A DNA stretch of 23,445 bases from SIG578 sp036311245 (GTDB taxonomy: Bacteria > Bacillota > Clostridia > Oscillospirales > Ruminococcaceae). The translations under genes and the position numbers were made by a program. The stretch covers positions 1 through 23,445 of the forward strand of contig JAXJQH010000115.1 in the NCBI GenBank assembly GCA_036311245.1, written 5' to 3'. The notes under the pieces were generated by a model, which saw only the letters and a program-made list of their open reading frames with translations, was not told where the DNA came from and did no database searches. Positions 1 to 7,169 of this stretch are shown piece by piece; the stretch's first letter is position 1; the number at the start of each line of letters is the position of its first letter.

Positions 1-791
1 GAACTGATGTTTGGCTCAATAACGCGCAGGACCTTATAAAAGACGGAATTTGCACAATTTCTGAGGTAATCGGAACCCGTGACTCCATTATGACCTACCT
101 TATTCAAAAAGGCGTTCCTAATGATATGGCGTTTAAGATAATGGAGATAGTCAGAAAGGGAAAAGCACCCAAGCTTTTAACCGATGAACATAAAGAAACT
201 ATGCGGAAAAATAATGTGCCCGAGTGGTATATTGATTCGTGTATGAAAATCAAGTATATGTTCCCCAAGGCGCACGCTGCGGCTTATATTATTGCCGCCG
301 TTCGCCTTGGCTGGTATAAGCTGTATAAGCCTACAGAGTACTATGCGTCATATCTTACCGTTCGAGGCGCAGATATTGATGTTGGCTCGGCTGTCGGCGG
401 AAAGCAAAAGGCAAGACAGAGAATAATTGAGCTAAAAGAAATGGTCCGCAATAAAACTGCCGAGAAAAAAGACCACGATACGCTGGATTTGCTGCTTGTT
501 ATCAACGAAGCGCTTTGCAGAGGAGTAAAATTCCTGCCGGTAGATATAAGGAAATCTCACGCAACTGTTTATAGGGTGGAGAACGGGATGATACGCCTGC
601 CTTTTAACTGTATTGACGGTGTGGGTGAAACCGCTGCCGATGCGCTGTATGCGAGCGCTCAGAACACAGAATTTTTCTCCATTGAGGATTTTGCTATCAA
701 AACCAAAACTTCAAAAGGACTTGTTGAAACTCTTGAAAAAATGGGAGCTTTCGGAGATATTCCAAAATCCAATCAAATCACATTCTTTTAA
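1..791 (+). CDS. polC: DNA polymerase III PolC-type alpha subunit, C-terminal part (5' truncated by window edge)
   Basis: Replicative DNA polymerase of Gram-positive bacteria; only the last 262 residues are present. The reading frame is open from base 3, so the coding region enters from the left of the window and the first internal ATG at 90 is not a start. The visible part matches the PolC C-terminus: a TDVWLNNAQ-like segment, then SEVIGTRDSIMTYLI, then the KYMFPKAHAAAYIIAAVRLGWYK stretch typical of the C-terminal polymerase region, and an AVGGKQKARQRI segment. The end of the protein (GVGETAADAL) resembles the helix-hairpin-helix-like tail of the family. The polymerase active site and the exonuclease and OB domains lie outside the window. 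The next gene starts 23 bases later and is probably co-transcribed. The family call is firm; the start cannot be seen. Confidence 0.95.
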   Translation, partial: TDVWLNNAQDLIKDGICTISEVIGTRDSIMTYLIQKGVPNDMAFKIMEIVRKGKAPKLLTDEHKETMRKNNVPEWYIDSCMKIKYMFPKAHAAAYIIAAVRLGWYKLYKPTEYYASYLTVRGADIDVGSAVGGKQKARQRIIELKEMVRNKTAEKKDHDTLDLLLVINEALCRGVKFLPVDIRKSHATVYRVENGMIRLPFNCIDGVGETAADALYASAQNTEFFSIEDFAIKTKTSKGLVETLEKMGAFGDIPKSNQITFF

Positions 792-814
792 TTTAAATGA
801 AAGGAAGAAAATAA

Positions 815-1417
815 ATGAGAAACAATAATTTTTGGGTAAATTCGCTTAAAACCATGATGATGTCAGGTTTTGCAAGCATTATTTCATTTATGCTCAACTG
901 CCTTATCGTCGTTGTTGCAGCAAACACCTTTTTTGGAAGTGATGCAGTAGTAACAAGAGTTTTTATGCAGGTTGTCGGTATATTTGTTCAGCTTATTTTT
1001 ACCTATGGAGTGCTGTGGGAGTGCGGTTATACTGATAAACAGAGAGTAAACCTTAATGAGGGAAGCTACTCAAAATATCGCGGTTTGCTTATAGGTTTTT
1101 TTGCCGCTATCCCTTATTACCTTATGGCTATTGCAATGATGCTTATGAGCTTTGATGTAATTCCCGATATAACAGGCCTGCTTCGCGCCTGCAGCTCGCA
1201 GTTCTGGGGTATCTACACATTCCTGCTGCCTGTTAAAACTACACATATTGAACTTGACACTCAAGGCATAGCGCAGTCTATTGCAACTCCCGCTCAGGCA
1301 ATTTCTGCAGTATTTGTGCCTACTATTATTCCAATTCTTGCCCATTTTTCCTATACAATGGGAAGAAAAGGCTTTTCCTTTGGCGAAAGATTATTACTTA
1401 AAAGAACTAAGAAATAA
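815..1417 (+). CDS. Small multi-pass membrane protein of unknown function
   Basis: A 200-residue hydrophobic protein that I do not assign to a named family. Hydrophobic segments are visible at about residues 15-37, 48-68, 88-113 and 158-180, so four or so membrane spans are likely, separated by short polar loops; the C-terminus is basic (LLLKRTKK). There are no catalytic motifs that I recognise. The start has a good ribosome site (AAGGAAG, ending about 8 bases before the ATG). It lies 23 bases after polC and just before a strong terminator, so it is most simply the last gene of the polC transcript. The clean frame, ribosome site and terminator support it as a real gene. Confidence 0.75.
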   Translation: MRNNNFWVNSLKTMMMSGFASIISFMLNCLIVVVAANTFFGSDAVVTRVFMQVVGIFVQLIFTYGVLWECGYTDKQRVNLNEGSYSKYRGLLIGFFAAIPYYLMAIAMMLMSFDVIPDITGLLRACSSQFWGIYTFLLPVKTTHIELDTQGIAQSIATPAQAISAVFVPTIIPILAHFSYTMGRKGFSFGERLLLKRTKK

Positions 1418-1452
1418 AAATAAAAGCCGCCTCGAGGCGGCTTTTATTTTTT
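1416..1452 (+). terminator. Perfect-palindrome intrinsic terminator after the polC transcript
   Basis: An 18-bp arm at 1416-1433 is exactly complementary to 1434-1451, with no spacer; in RNA the central TCGA would form the loop. The GC-rich core is GCCGCCTC/GAGGCGGC, and A-runs on the left and T-runs on the right make it usable in both directions. Its right arm is part of the 26-bp direct repeat that flanks the adjacent insertion sequence, so the element's insertion left this terminator complete. Confidence 0.9.
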
Positions 1453-1459
1453 GGGGATA
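1434..1459 (+). repeat. Left copy of the 26-bp direct repeat flanking the IS (target site duplication)
   Basis: Bases 1434-1459 are identical to 2524-2549. The repeat starts at the centre of the terminator palindrome and includes its 3' arm and T-run. It abuts the left IS end (TGTAGGT at 1460). A 26-bp duplication is long for an IS481-type element. Confidence 0.85.
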
Positions 1460-1487
1460 TGTAGGTTTGTCAATGATATGTTACACA
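1460..1487. repeat. Left terminal inverted repeat of the IS
   Basis: It pairs with 2496-2523 at 22 of 28 positions (mismatches at repeat positions 8, 10, 11, 19, 23 and 27). The first seven bases, TGTAGGT, are identical at both ends. The transposase stop codon lies just inside, beginning at 1483 on the minus strand. Confidence 0.8.
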
Positions 1488-2470
1488 TTAGGGAAAGCGA
1501 ATAAGATGTGTTTAGGAGAGCGCCAATTGAGAGGACACATAGGGAAATTGTTGTATTGACGTTGACGAACAGCTAATTGCTTTTTGAAATCGTCAAAGGA
1601 ATAAAACTTATGAGAAGCATAGAACTCTTCATTATCCTTGCGATGGCTGCGTTCCACTTTTCCATTGTGCCGAGGCGTGTATGGGCGGATCAGTTTGTGC
1701 TGAATACCGAGCTGTTCTAATGTGTTTTCAAACAAAGTCTTTTTACTTGTTGGCTTTGGCGCGAAACGATTGGTAAATTCCATACCGTTGTCTGTTTGGA
1801 TACATTCAATAGCGTACGGGAAAGCAGCTACTACATGTTTCAAGAACTTCGTGGACGAATACGTGCTGTGTTCTTCAAATGCTTCTAAATAGCGAAAACG
1901 GCTGTATTCATCGATGAATGTGTATTGGTGAAATTTGTGTTCCTTTGCCTCGTCAGCGAGGCAAGCTTTCGGCACAAATTTTACATCGCTCTGCCCTCGC
2001 TGTCCCGGGTATAGCATCTGCTCGTAAGGCTTTGGGATGTATTTGGGATTAGGGAGTTTGACGGCCATTTGCCCGTTGCGTATCAAGATGCGATACAGAC
2101 CGGAGATGGAGCGTGTGTATCCTCTCTGACGGAGCTTTACCCACAGCACCACAAGTCCGGTATTCGGGTTTCTGCGCCGCATATTTCGAATCAGTGTCAA
2201 TTCTTCCGCTGTGTGCTGGTTTGGGTGATGGTGCGGTCGGTGAGATCTATCCGCAAGAGATTGCAAGGTTCCGTCGTATCGGTTCATCCAGCGATAGATA
2301 TACTGACGATTGGTGTAATAGCGAATAGCCGCTTTTGTTACTCCATATTTCTTAGCGTACAAGATTAGGGATTGCCTAAACTGCATAGTTTGTGTTATCA
2401 TATTCATAGCTAATAGGGTGACACCTGCCTTTCGGTTTTGTCTCGGCAACTCAACCTTAACACAGCTCAC
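1481..2470 (-). CDS. DDE transposase, IS481-like (rve integrase core)
   Basis: A 329-codon frame encoding a transposase with an N-terminal helix-turn-helix region (about residues 35-75; AAIRYYTNRQYIYRWMNRY and LADRSHRPH) and an rve-type DDE core. The likely acidic triad is the Asp in QSDVKF, the Asp in IQTDNGMEF, and the Glu in NGKVERSHRKDNEEFY. It moves the surrounding element by cut-and-paste or copy-based transposition. The start is uncertain: the GTG at 2470 is directly preceded by AGGAG, too close to serve it, whereas ATG codons at 2407 and 2401 lack a clear ribosome site. No frameshift or internal stop is seen, so it may be functional. It is transcribed against the flanking genes. Confidence 0.85.
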   Translation of the reverse strand: MSCVKVELPRQNRKAGVTLLAMNMITQTMQFRQSLILYAKKYGVTKAAIRYYTNRQYIYRWMNRYDGTLQSLADRSHRPHHHPNQHTAEELTLIRNMRRRNPNTGLVVLWVKLRQRGYTRSISGLYRILIRNGQMAVKLPNPKYIPKPYEQMLYPGQRGQSDVKFVPKACLADEAKEHKFHQYTFIDEYSRFRYLEAFEEHSTYSSTKFLKHVVAAFPYAIECIQTDNGMEFTNRFAPKPTSKKTLFENTLEQLGIQHKLIRPYTPRHNGKVERSHRKDNEEFYASHKFYSFDDFKKQLAVRQRQYNNFPMCPLNWRSPKHILFAFPNV

Positions 2471-2495
2471 TCCTATTCGCTACTATTTTTTATCT

Positions 2496-2523
2496 TTTGT
2501 CACACATCATTGTAACACCTACA
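2496..2523. repeat. Right terminal inverted repeat of the IS
   Basis: Imperfect inverted copy of 1460-1487 (22 of 28 positions), ending in ACA at 2523. It lies directly beside the right direct repeat. Confidence 0.8.
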
Positions 2524-2549
2524 GAGGCGGCTTTTATTTTTTGGGGATA
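2524..2549 (+). repeat. Right copy of the 26-bp direct repeat flanking the IS
   Basis: Identical to 1434-1459. It carries only the 3' half of the terminator palindrome, so it is not a terminator by itself. The cwlD-like promoter begins 5 bases further on. Confidence 0.85.
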
Positions 2550-2553
2550 GATA

Positions 2554-2582
2554 TTGAAAAAAACTTTGAGTTGGAATATAAT
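2554..2582 (+). promoter_or_regulatory. Sigma-A promoter of the cwlD-like/radA pair
   Basis: TTGAAA at 2554-2559, a 17-base spacer, and a perfect TATAAT at 2577-2582. Transcription would start near 2589, leaving about 74 bases of leader before the TTG start at 2663. It lies just outside the right IS repeat, so the insertion left it intact. An AT-rich inverted repeat (TATCATA 2620-2626 / TATGATA 2633-2639) sits in the leader. Confidence 0.8.
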
Positions 2583-2662
2583 ATAGTTATCTGGCGCAGC
2601 AGCATAAATGAGCCTGCTTTATCATAGTTTTTTATGATATTATTTTTAGGGAGGCACATTTT

Positions 2663-3412
2663 TTGAAAATTGTTTTTTCTCCGCGTGCTGTGCATAGCTT
2701 AAAAGCAGGTATAACTATTTTTTTGGCGCTGACGCTTTTTGTAGGAATTATTGCAATTAGTCGTCCTGCTAATGCAGTAGCTTCGCTTAAAACAGTAACC
2801 ATTTGCCCCACAGTTGTGCTCGATGCAGGCCACGGCGGATTTGACGGCGGAGCAACCTCAATAACAGGCACTCTTGAAAAAGATATAAACCTGCAAATAG
2901 CTAAAAAAACAAGCAGCGCCCTGCGCCTTTTCGGTTTCGATGTTGTAATGACCCGAAAGGATGACAGCGCGCTTGCAAATACAAAAAAAGACGATATGTA
3001 TGCCCGCCTTGATATTATAAAAAACACTCCCGATTCTATTTTTGTAAGTATACACCAAAATCACTATTCTCAAGGCAAATATTTCGGCGCACAAATATTT
3101 TATGGTAGCTCTGGTGAGCAAGAAAGCCGTGCGATAGCACTAATTTTGCAAGAAAATTTTAGACAGTATTTAAATCCTGAAAATACCCGTCAGGCAAAGA
3201 CAGCCCCAAGCGACCTTTTTCTCTTTAAAAAAGCCCCTCAACCGAGCGTTCTTATAGAATGTGGCTTTCTCTCAAATTATGAGGAAGCGCATCTTCTTGA
3301 AAACGATGAATATCAGACTAAAATAGCATTAACGATAGCGCAAAGTATTTGCGAGTATTATCAAAATGCAGGTATTGAAAGGAATCAAAAATATGGCTCA
3401 ACAGAAGTTTAA
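2663..3412 (+). CDS. cwlD: N-acetylmuramoyl-L-alanine amidase, CwlD-like (Amidase_3)
   Basis: A 249-residue zinc amidase that cleaves the lactyl-amide bond between MurNAc and the stem peptide. In spore formers CwlD removes peptides as the first step of muramic-lactam formation in the spore cortex. The N-terminal hydrophobic segment (about residues 15-38) would export or anchor it. The Amidase_3 domain spans about 50-235: His57 in DAGHGG, Glu72 in LEKDINL and His131 in SIHQNH are the expected zinc ligands, and Glu199 in VLIECGFLSN is the catalytic acid. The start is TTG, supported by GGGAGGC about 8 bases upstream. Its end overlaps radA by 20 bases, so the two are co-transcribed. The CwlD subfamily is favoured over other amidases by length, single domain and the ECGFLSN motif. 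Confidence 0.85.
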   Translation: MKIVFSPRAVHSLKAGITIFLALTLFVGIIAISRPANAVASLKTVTICPTVVLDAGHGGFDGGATSITGTLEKDINLQIAKKTSSALRLFGFDVVMTRKDDSALANTKKDDMYARLDIIKNTPDSIFVSIHQNHYSQGKYFGAQIFYGSSGEQESRAIALILQENFRQYLNPENTRQAKTAPSDLFLFKKAPQPSVLIECGFLSNYEEAHLLENDEYQTKIALTIAQSICEYYQNAGIERNQKYGSTEV

Positions 3413-4775
3413 AACTGTATATGTCTGCACCGAATGTGGCTATAATTCCCCTAAGTGGAACGGTCAATGCCCCTCTTGCCGCCGCTGGAACACTATGGAG
3501 GAGGAAGTGATGGCTGTTGGCGGTGCAAAAAATGCTTCCTTTGCCGATAAGGCTTTAATGGGAGAGACAGCAGAGCCTCAAAACATAAATGTAATAGATA
3601 CCGATGATGAACACCGCTATTTCACGGGTGTAGGAGAGCTTGACCGAGTTCTTGGCGGAGGACTTGTGAAAGGCTCACTTGTGCTCCTCAGCGGTGACCC
3701 CGGAATAGGAAAATCAACCCTGCTTTTGCAAATATGCCGCTATTTATGTGAGGACTTAAAAGTTTTGTATGTATCGGGCGAGGAGTCTGTTCGGCAGATA
3801 AAACTGCGGGCTAACAGACTTTCTGTAGATAGCGAAAACCTGTTTTTGGTTTCGCAAACCAATGTTGAAACTATTATAAATACAATAGCGAAATTCAAAC
3901 CCGATGTCGTTATGATAGACTCAATTCAGACAATGTGCTTGTCCTCAGTTAGCTCATCTACTGGCAGTATTACTCAGGTGCGTGAATGTACCAGCGCTTT
4001 TATGAAAGCTGCCAAAAATGCCGAAATCCCAATTTTTATAGTCGGACATGTTAATAAGGACGGTGCGATTGCAGGCCCCAAGGTTTTAGAGCATATCGTG
4101 GATACAGTTCTTTATTTCGAGGGCGACAGAAATATGTCCTACCGTATTCTGAGAGCCACCAAAAACCGCTTTGGCTCTACCAATGAGATAGGGGTTTTTG
4201 AAATGCAGTCGGAGGGACTCTGTGAGGTTCCCAATCCCTCGCAGATGCTGCTTTCAGAGCGCCCGACGGGCGTACCGGGAAGCTGCGTTGTATGCGTTAT
4301 GGAGGGAACACGCCCCATTCTCGCAGAGGTTCAAGCGCTTGTTTCAAAGAGCGGCCTTGCCGCGCCAAGAAGAGTTTCAACAGGCTTTGATTACAGTAAA
4401 ATGGCAATGCTTATAGCTGTTCTGGAAAAAAGAGTAGGCTATTTCTTTGGAAATCTTGATGCTTACTTAAATGTTGTCGGCGGACTCAGACTTGATGAGC
4501 CTGCCGCAGACCTTGCCGTTGCCGCGGCGTTGGTTTCGAGCCTTGCCGACAGACCTGTGGACGAAAAGGCACTTGTTTTCGGTGAAGTGGGTCTTGCGGG
4601 TGAAATCCGTTCTGTTATGAATGCCGAGGACCGTATCCGCGAAGGTGCAAGACTTGGATTTAGTAAATGTATTATACCTAAACAAAATGCAGTTAAGCTT
4701 ACTTCGAGTGTAGATGGAATGGAAATAATCGGCGTTTCTAATATCAAAGAGGCTCTGAGTCATCTGAAGAATTAA
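3393..4775 (+). CDS. radA: DNA repair and recombination protein RadA (Sms)
   Basis: A RecA-like ATPase and DnaB-type helicase that processes recombination branches, 460 residues. An N-terminal four-Cys zinc finger (Cys12, 15, 26, 29: CTECGYNSPKWNGQCPSC) is followed by the ATPase core with Walker A GDPGIGKST at 101-109, a Walker B-like VVMIDS segment near 172-177, and the RadA hallmark KNRFG at 257-261. The remaining C-terminal part is the Lon-protease-like domain (GLRLDEPAADLAVAAAL). The ATG at 3393 is chosen because GAAAGGA lies about 9 bases upstream and the protein then begins with the usual residues before the zinc finger; the earlier ATG at 3366 only adds nine non-conserved residues. The gene starts inside the end of the cwlD-like gene. 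Confidence 0.95.
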   Translation: MAQQKFKTVYVCTECGYNSPKWNGQCPSCRRWNTMEEEVMAVGGAKNASFADKALMGETAEPQNINVIDTDDEHRYFTGVGELDRVLGGGLVKGSLVLLSGDPGIGKSTLLLQICRYLCEDLKVLYVSGEESVRQIKLRANRLSVDSENLFLVSQTNVETIINTIAKFKPDVVMIDSIQTMCLSSVSSSTGSITQVRECTSAFMKAAKNAEIPIFIVGHVNKDGAIAGPKVLEHIVDTVLYFEGDRNMSYRILRATKNRFGSTNEIGVFEMQSEGLCEVPNPSQMLLSERPTGVPGSCVVCVMEGTRPILAEVQALVSKSGLAAPRRVSTGFDYSKMAMLIAVLEKRVGYFFGNLDAYLNVVGGLRLDEPAADLAVAAALVSSLADRPVDEKALVFGEVGLAGEIRSVMNAEDRIREGARLGFSKCIIPKQNAVKLTSSVDGMEIIGVSNIKEALSHLKN

Positions 4776-4920
4776 AAACTGCACTTTGGGGCTTCTCTTC
4801 GGGAGGATCAAAATAAATGCAGCTTGAATTTCCGCAGTGCTTTGCTCCGGATGTATCGCTTAAAAAGCAGTATCCCTCACGCTGATATTTGCAGTTGAAA
4901 TTGCACGATATTAAATTCAT
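4744..4920 (-). CDS. 58-residue Cys-rich protein, possible small metal-binding protein
   Basis: A small frame with five cysteines (residues 6, 10, 18, 29, 34) in a CxxxC...GYC...HC...SSC pattern ending CIYF, followed by an acidic, Pro/Ser-rich tail. Similar short Cys-rich proteins are common in Clostridia, usually without a known function; the spacing suggests a metal site or disulfides. The ATG at 4920 has GGTGGTG 6 bases upstream and is preferred to the TTG at 4935. It is convergent with radA and its last 32 bases overlap the radA end, so the two transcripts run into each other. The ribosome site and ordered Cys pattern argue for a real gene; the size leaves doubt. Confidence 0.6.
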   Translation of the reverse strand: MNLISCNFNCKYQREGYCFLSDTSGAKHCGNSSCIYFDPPEEKPQSAVFNSSDDSEPL

Positions 4921-5013
4921 TTTATACACCACCAAAATTAGTTTTATAATTCTCTTGGGTTTTATTCATTATATAGACTTTATGAGAAAAAAGAATAAAA
5001 CATTCATAAAAAA

Positions 5014-5053
5014 CCTCTTTTAATCCACAATAATTTTAGTAAACGAAAAGAGG
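5014..5053 (+). promoter_or_regulatory. Possible RBS-sequestering hairpin before the adaptor gene
   Basis: CCTCTTTT at 5014-5021 is exactly complementary to AAAAGAGG at 5046-5053, with a 24-base loop. The right arm includes the ribosome site (AAGAGGCGA) of the gene starting at 5063, so the folded RNA would hide it. This is an inference from base pairing only; the stem is just 8 bp. Confidence 0.35.
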
Positions 5054-5062
5054 CGATAATTT

Positions 5063-5977
5063 ATGAAAAAGTCGAGATTTTTTCTTGTGGTTTTAATTGT
5101 TGCGGCGGCGTTTACTGCCGCCGCTAATATTTTTTTTGACAATGTCCCCACTGTTTCGATAGTTAAAATATCAGAGCAGCCTTTTGCAGAACATATTTCC
5201 CTCAGCGGCACGCTTGAGGATTCTGACTACATTATTGTTTCGGAAACCAATGCTGTCATAGCTGATGTGCTTGTAAAAAAAGGGGATAGTGTAGCTGTAG
5301 GGCAAACTGTTTGCACAGTAGATGATAGGGCAACACAGGCAATGGCAGAGCTTTCGGGCCAGAGCCTTGAGAGCTCGCCTAAAGAAATTGTTTCCAACAG
5401 AGCTGGTAAGGTTATTTCGGTAGGCGTTAAAAACGGTGAAATGATAGGCGAGGGCGAAACGGTTGTAAAGCTTGAGAGCGGCGGCAGTATGCAGGTAACT
5501 GCTATGGTAGGAGAGTCGAATATCGCAGATATAAAACTCGGACAAAAAGCCGAAATTACAGGCAGCGGCTTTAAAGGCAAAACCTACCAGGCGACCGTCA
5601 TTAAAATCGGTGAAACTGCAAAAAAAGTAAGCGTTGGAAATGTAAAGACCGTTGCTGTTGAGGTCTGCCTATCTGTTGATAATCCTGATGATGCGCTCAA
5701 ATCGGGGTTTACTGCAAAGGTAAAAATCTTTACAGAGGATAAATCCCCAATTTTAGTAGTTCCGTATTCGGCGGTGCTACAGCAAGATGAGGGAGAATAT
5801 GTCTATCTATATAACGGTGAAAAGGCGGTTAAAACCTCTGTAAAAACGGGCAGAGAGCTATCAGACGGATATGAAATTATAGAGGGCTTGTGGCAAGGAG
5901 ATGTGGTTATAACCTCGGCTCAGAAGATAAAAAAGAATAACTGCGCCGTTAATGTAAATTCAGAGGGAGCACAATAA
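5063..5977 (+). CDS. MacA-like efflux adaptor (HlyD/RND-type periplasmic adaptor family)
   Basis: A 304-residue exported adaptor. Residues 5-25 form a signal anchor. Two biotinyl-lipoyl half-motifs are visible: one near 60-90 (AVIADVLVKKGDSVAVGQTVCTV) and one near 108-138 (NRAGKVISVGVKNGEMIGEGETVVKL). Between them is only a ~20-residue linker, so the long coiled-coil hairpin of typical MacA/HlyD proteins is missing. A beta-barrel region (about 140-225) and a membrane-proximal domain with VVPYSAVLQQ...VYLY and a GL..GD.VI segment follow. Such adaptors join a MacB-like permease to stimulate export or sensing. The start has AAAAGAGGCGA upstream. The stop is one base before the permease start, so the two genes are tightly coupled. 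Confidence 0.8.
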   Translation: MKKSRFFLVVLIVAAAFTAAANIFFDNVPTVSIVKISEQPFAEHISLSGTLEDSDYIIVSETNAVIADVLVKKGDSVAVGQTVCTVDDRATQAMAELSGQSLESSPKEIVSNRAGKVISVGVKNGEMIGEGETVVKLESGGSMQVTAMVGESNIADIKLGQKAEITGSGFKGKTYQATVIKIGETAKKVSVGNVKTVAVEVCLSVDNPDDALKSGFTAKVKIFTEDKSPILVVPYSAVLQQDEGEYVYLYNGEKAVKTSVKTGRELSDGYEIIEGLWQGDVVITSAQKIKKNNCAVNVNSEGAQ

Positions 5978-5978
5978 A

Positions 5979-7157
5979 ATGGGCGTGCTTTTAATGATTA
6001 TTAAAGGCTTTAGAAATAGAAAATTAAAGCTGTTATTTCCCGTTTTAGGTGTTGTGGTTGGGGTAATGTCGGTAGTTGTTATATCAAGCGTCGGTGCTAT
6101 CGGCAAAGAGCTTGTAGGCCGCGAGGTAAAGGGGCTTGGTTTAGGCGGACTTATGATTTCCGCATCTCTGCCTGAAAAAGCACTCACTGAGGATGAACTC
6201 GAATATCTGCGCGCATCTCAGGCGGTTTCGTCTGCCACGGCAGTTATATATAATGCCTCTACTATCGAAAACCGAAACGGTGAGCGGCCGTGTGTTCTCT
6301 GGGGTGTGGATGACAGTACAAGCCAAATAATGAGCTTAGAGCTTGTCTATGGCAGAGAAATCTCGCAAGGAGATATATATTGCGAGGAAAATGTCTGCCT
6401 TGTTGATGCCTCGTATGCAAAGGAAAATTACGGACGTGAGAATATCGTCGGCAAAAAGATAAATGTTGCGCTATTAAATGGATATGAGGAGTTTACGGTT
6501 GTCGGGATTGTTGATAGCGATTCCAGCCTTGTAAAAAGCTTTGTTTCTGATTATGTTCCGTGCTTTGTGTACATTCCGTATACACTTATGAAAACTGCAA
6601 CGGGGGACACTTTTTTTAGCAATATTGCCGTAAATATAAGCGAGGATTTAACCGTGCAGCAGGCTGAAACTGCTATAATGGCGGGTCTTAATGAGCTTTC
6701 GAGCTCAAATGATGCCTATAAAATAGAAAATATGCTCACCTATAGCGAAACCATAGAGAAGATTCTTTCCATAATTACTTTTGTTCTTTCAGGCATAGCA
6801 GGAATATCTCTGCTTGTTTCGGGTATTTCCATAATGACTGTTATGATGTTTTCTGTCAGCGAAAGAACTCGCGAAATCGGGATAAAAAAAGCTATCGGAG
6901 CGGGCTTTTTTGATATTATGTTTGAATTTCTGTCACAGGGCGCTGCCATTTCCCTTATAGGAGCAGTTATTGGCGCGCTCTTAGGAATTGCCGCAACCTT
7001 TGTTGGGTGCAGTATTTTTTCTGTTACGGCGGTTTTTGACAGTAAAATGATTTTAATATGTATGGCGGCGGCTGTGGTTTTTGGCATTGTTTTCAGCATC
7101 TACCCCGCGCAGAGGGCGGCAAGACTCGACCCCGCCGAAGCGCTTAGACGAAATTGA
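5979..7157 (+). CDS. MacB/FtsX-type ABC transporter permease
   Basis: A 392-residue permease. The N-terminus holds one membrane span (about residues 16-40), then a large extracytoplasmic MacB_PCD-like domain (about 45-265), then three C-terminal spans in an FtsX-like region (about 265-290, 315-345, 355-378). The SERTREIGIKKAIGA motif, which contacts the ATPase, and the end PAQRAARLDPAEALRRN are signatures of this family. Type VII ABC permeases of this kind do not transport through the membrane but couple cytoplasmic ATP hydrolysis to extracytoplasmic work such as peptide expulsion, stress sensing or lipoprotein handling. It overlaps nothing and starts one base after the adaptor stop, with GAGGGAG about 10 bases upstream. 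No ABC ATPase gene lies next to it in this window, which is unusual. Confidence 0.85.
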   Translation: MGVLLMIIKGFRNRKLKLLFPVLGVVVGVMSVVVISSVGAIGKELVGREVKGLGLGGLMISASLPEKALTEDELEYLRASQAVSSATAVIYNASTIENRNGERPCVLWGVDDSTSQIMSLELVYGREISQGDIYCEENVCLVDASYAKENYGRENIVGKKINVALLNGYEEFTVVGIVDSDSSLVKSFVSDYVPCFVYIPYTLMKTATGDTFFSNIAVNISEDLTVQQAETAIMAGLNELSSSNDAYKIENMLTYSETIEKILSIITFVLSGIAGISLLVSGISIMTVMMFSVSERTREIGIKKAIGAGFFDIMFEFLSQGAAISLIGAVIGALLGIAATFVGCSIFSVTAVFDSKMILICMAAAVVFGIVFSIYPAQRAARLDPAEALRRN

Positions 7158-7169
7158 GAGGTGAAAAGC

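Larger units (their letters stand above)
1460..2523 (-). mobile_element. IS481-like insertion sequence, 1064 bp, apparently intact
   Basis: The element has imperfect terminal inverted repeats: the left end 1460-1487 and the reverse complement of 2496-2523 agree at 22 of 28 positions, and both begin TGTAGGT, giving TGT...ACA ends. It holds a single transposase gene on the minus strand that fills almost the whole element. A 26-bp exact direct repeat flanks it. The TGT...ACA ends, size and one-ORF layout fit IS481; a neighbouring DDE group such as an IS3-like element with a fused ORF is less likely. The conserved ends and complete catalytic motifs suggest recent or still possible activity. Confidence 0.85.

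Noticed and set aside
1281..1559. 92-codon plus-strand frame running across the end of the membrane-protein gene, the terminator and the left IS end
   Set aside because: It lies out of frame inside a real gene, passes through a terminator and an IS boundary, and has no ribosome site or protein-like pattern.
7161..7169. GTG at 7161 as start of the GME-fold gene
   Set aside because: It overlaps the only ribosome site; GTG at 7170 has proper spacing.
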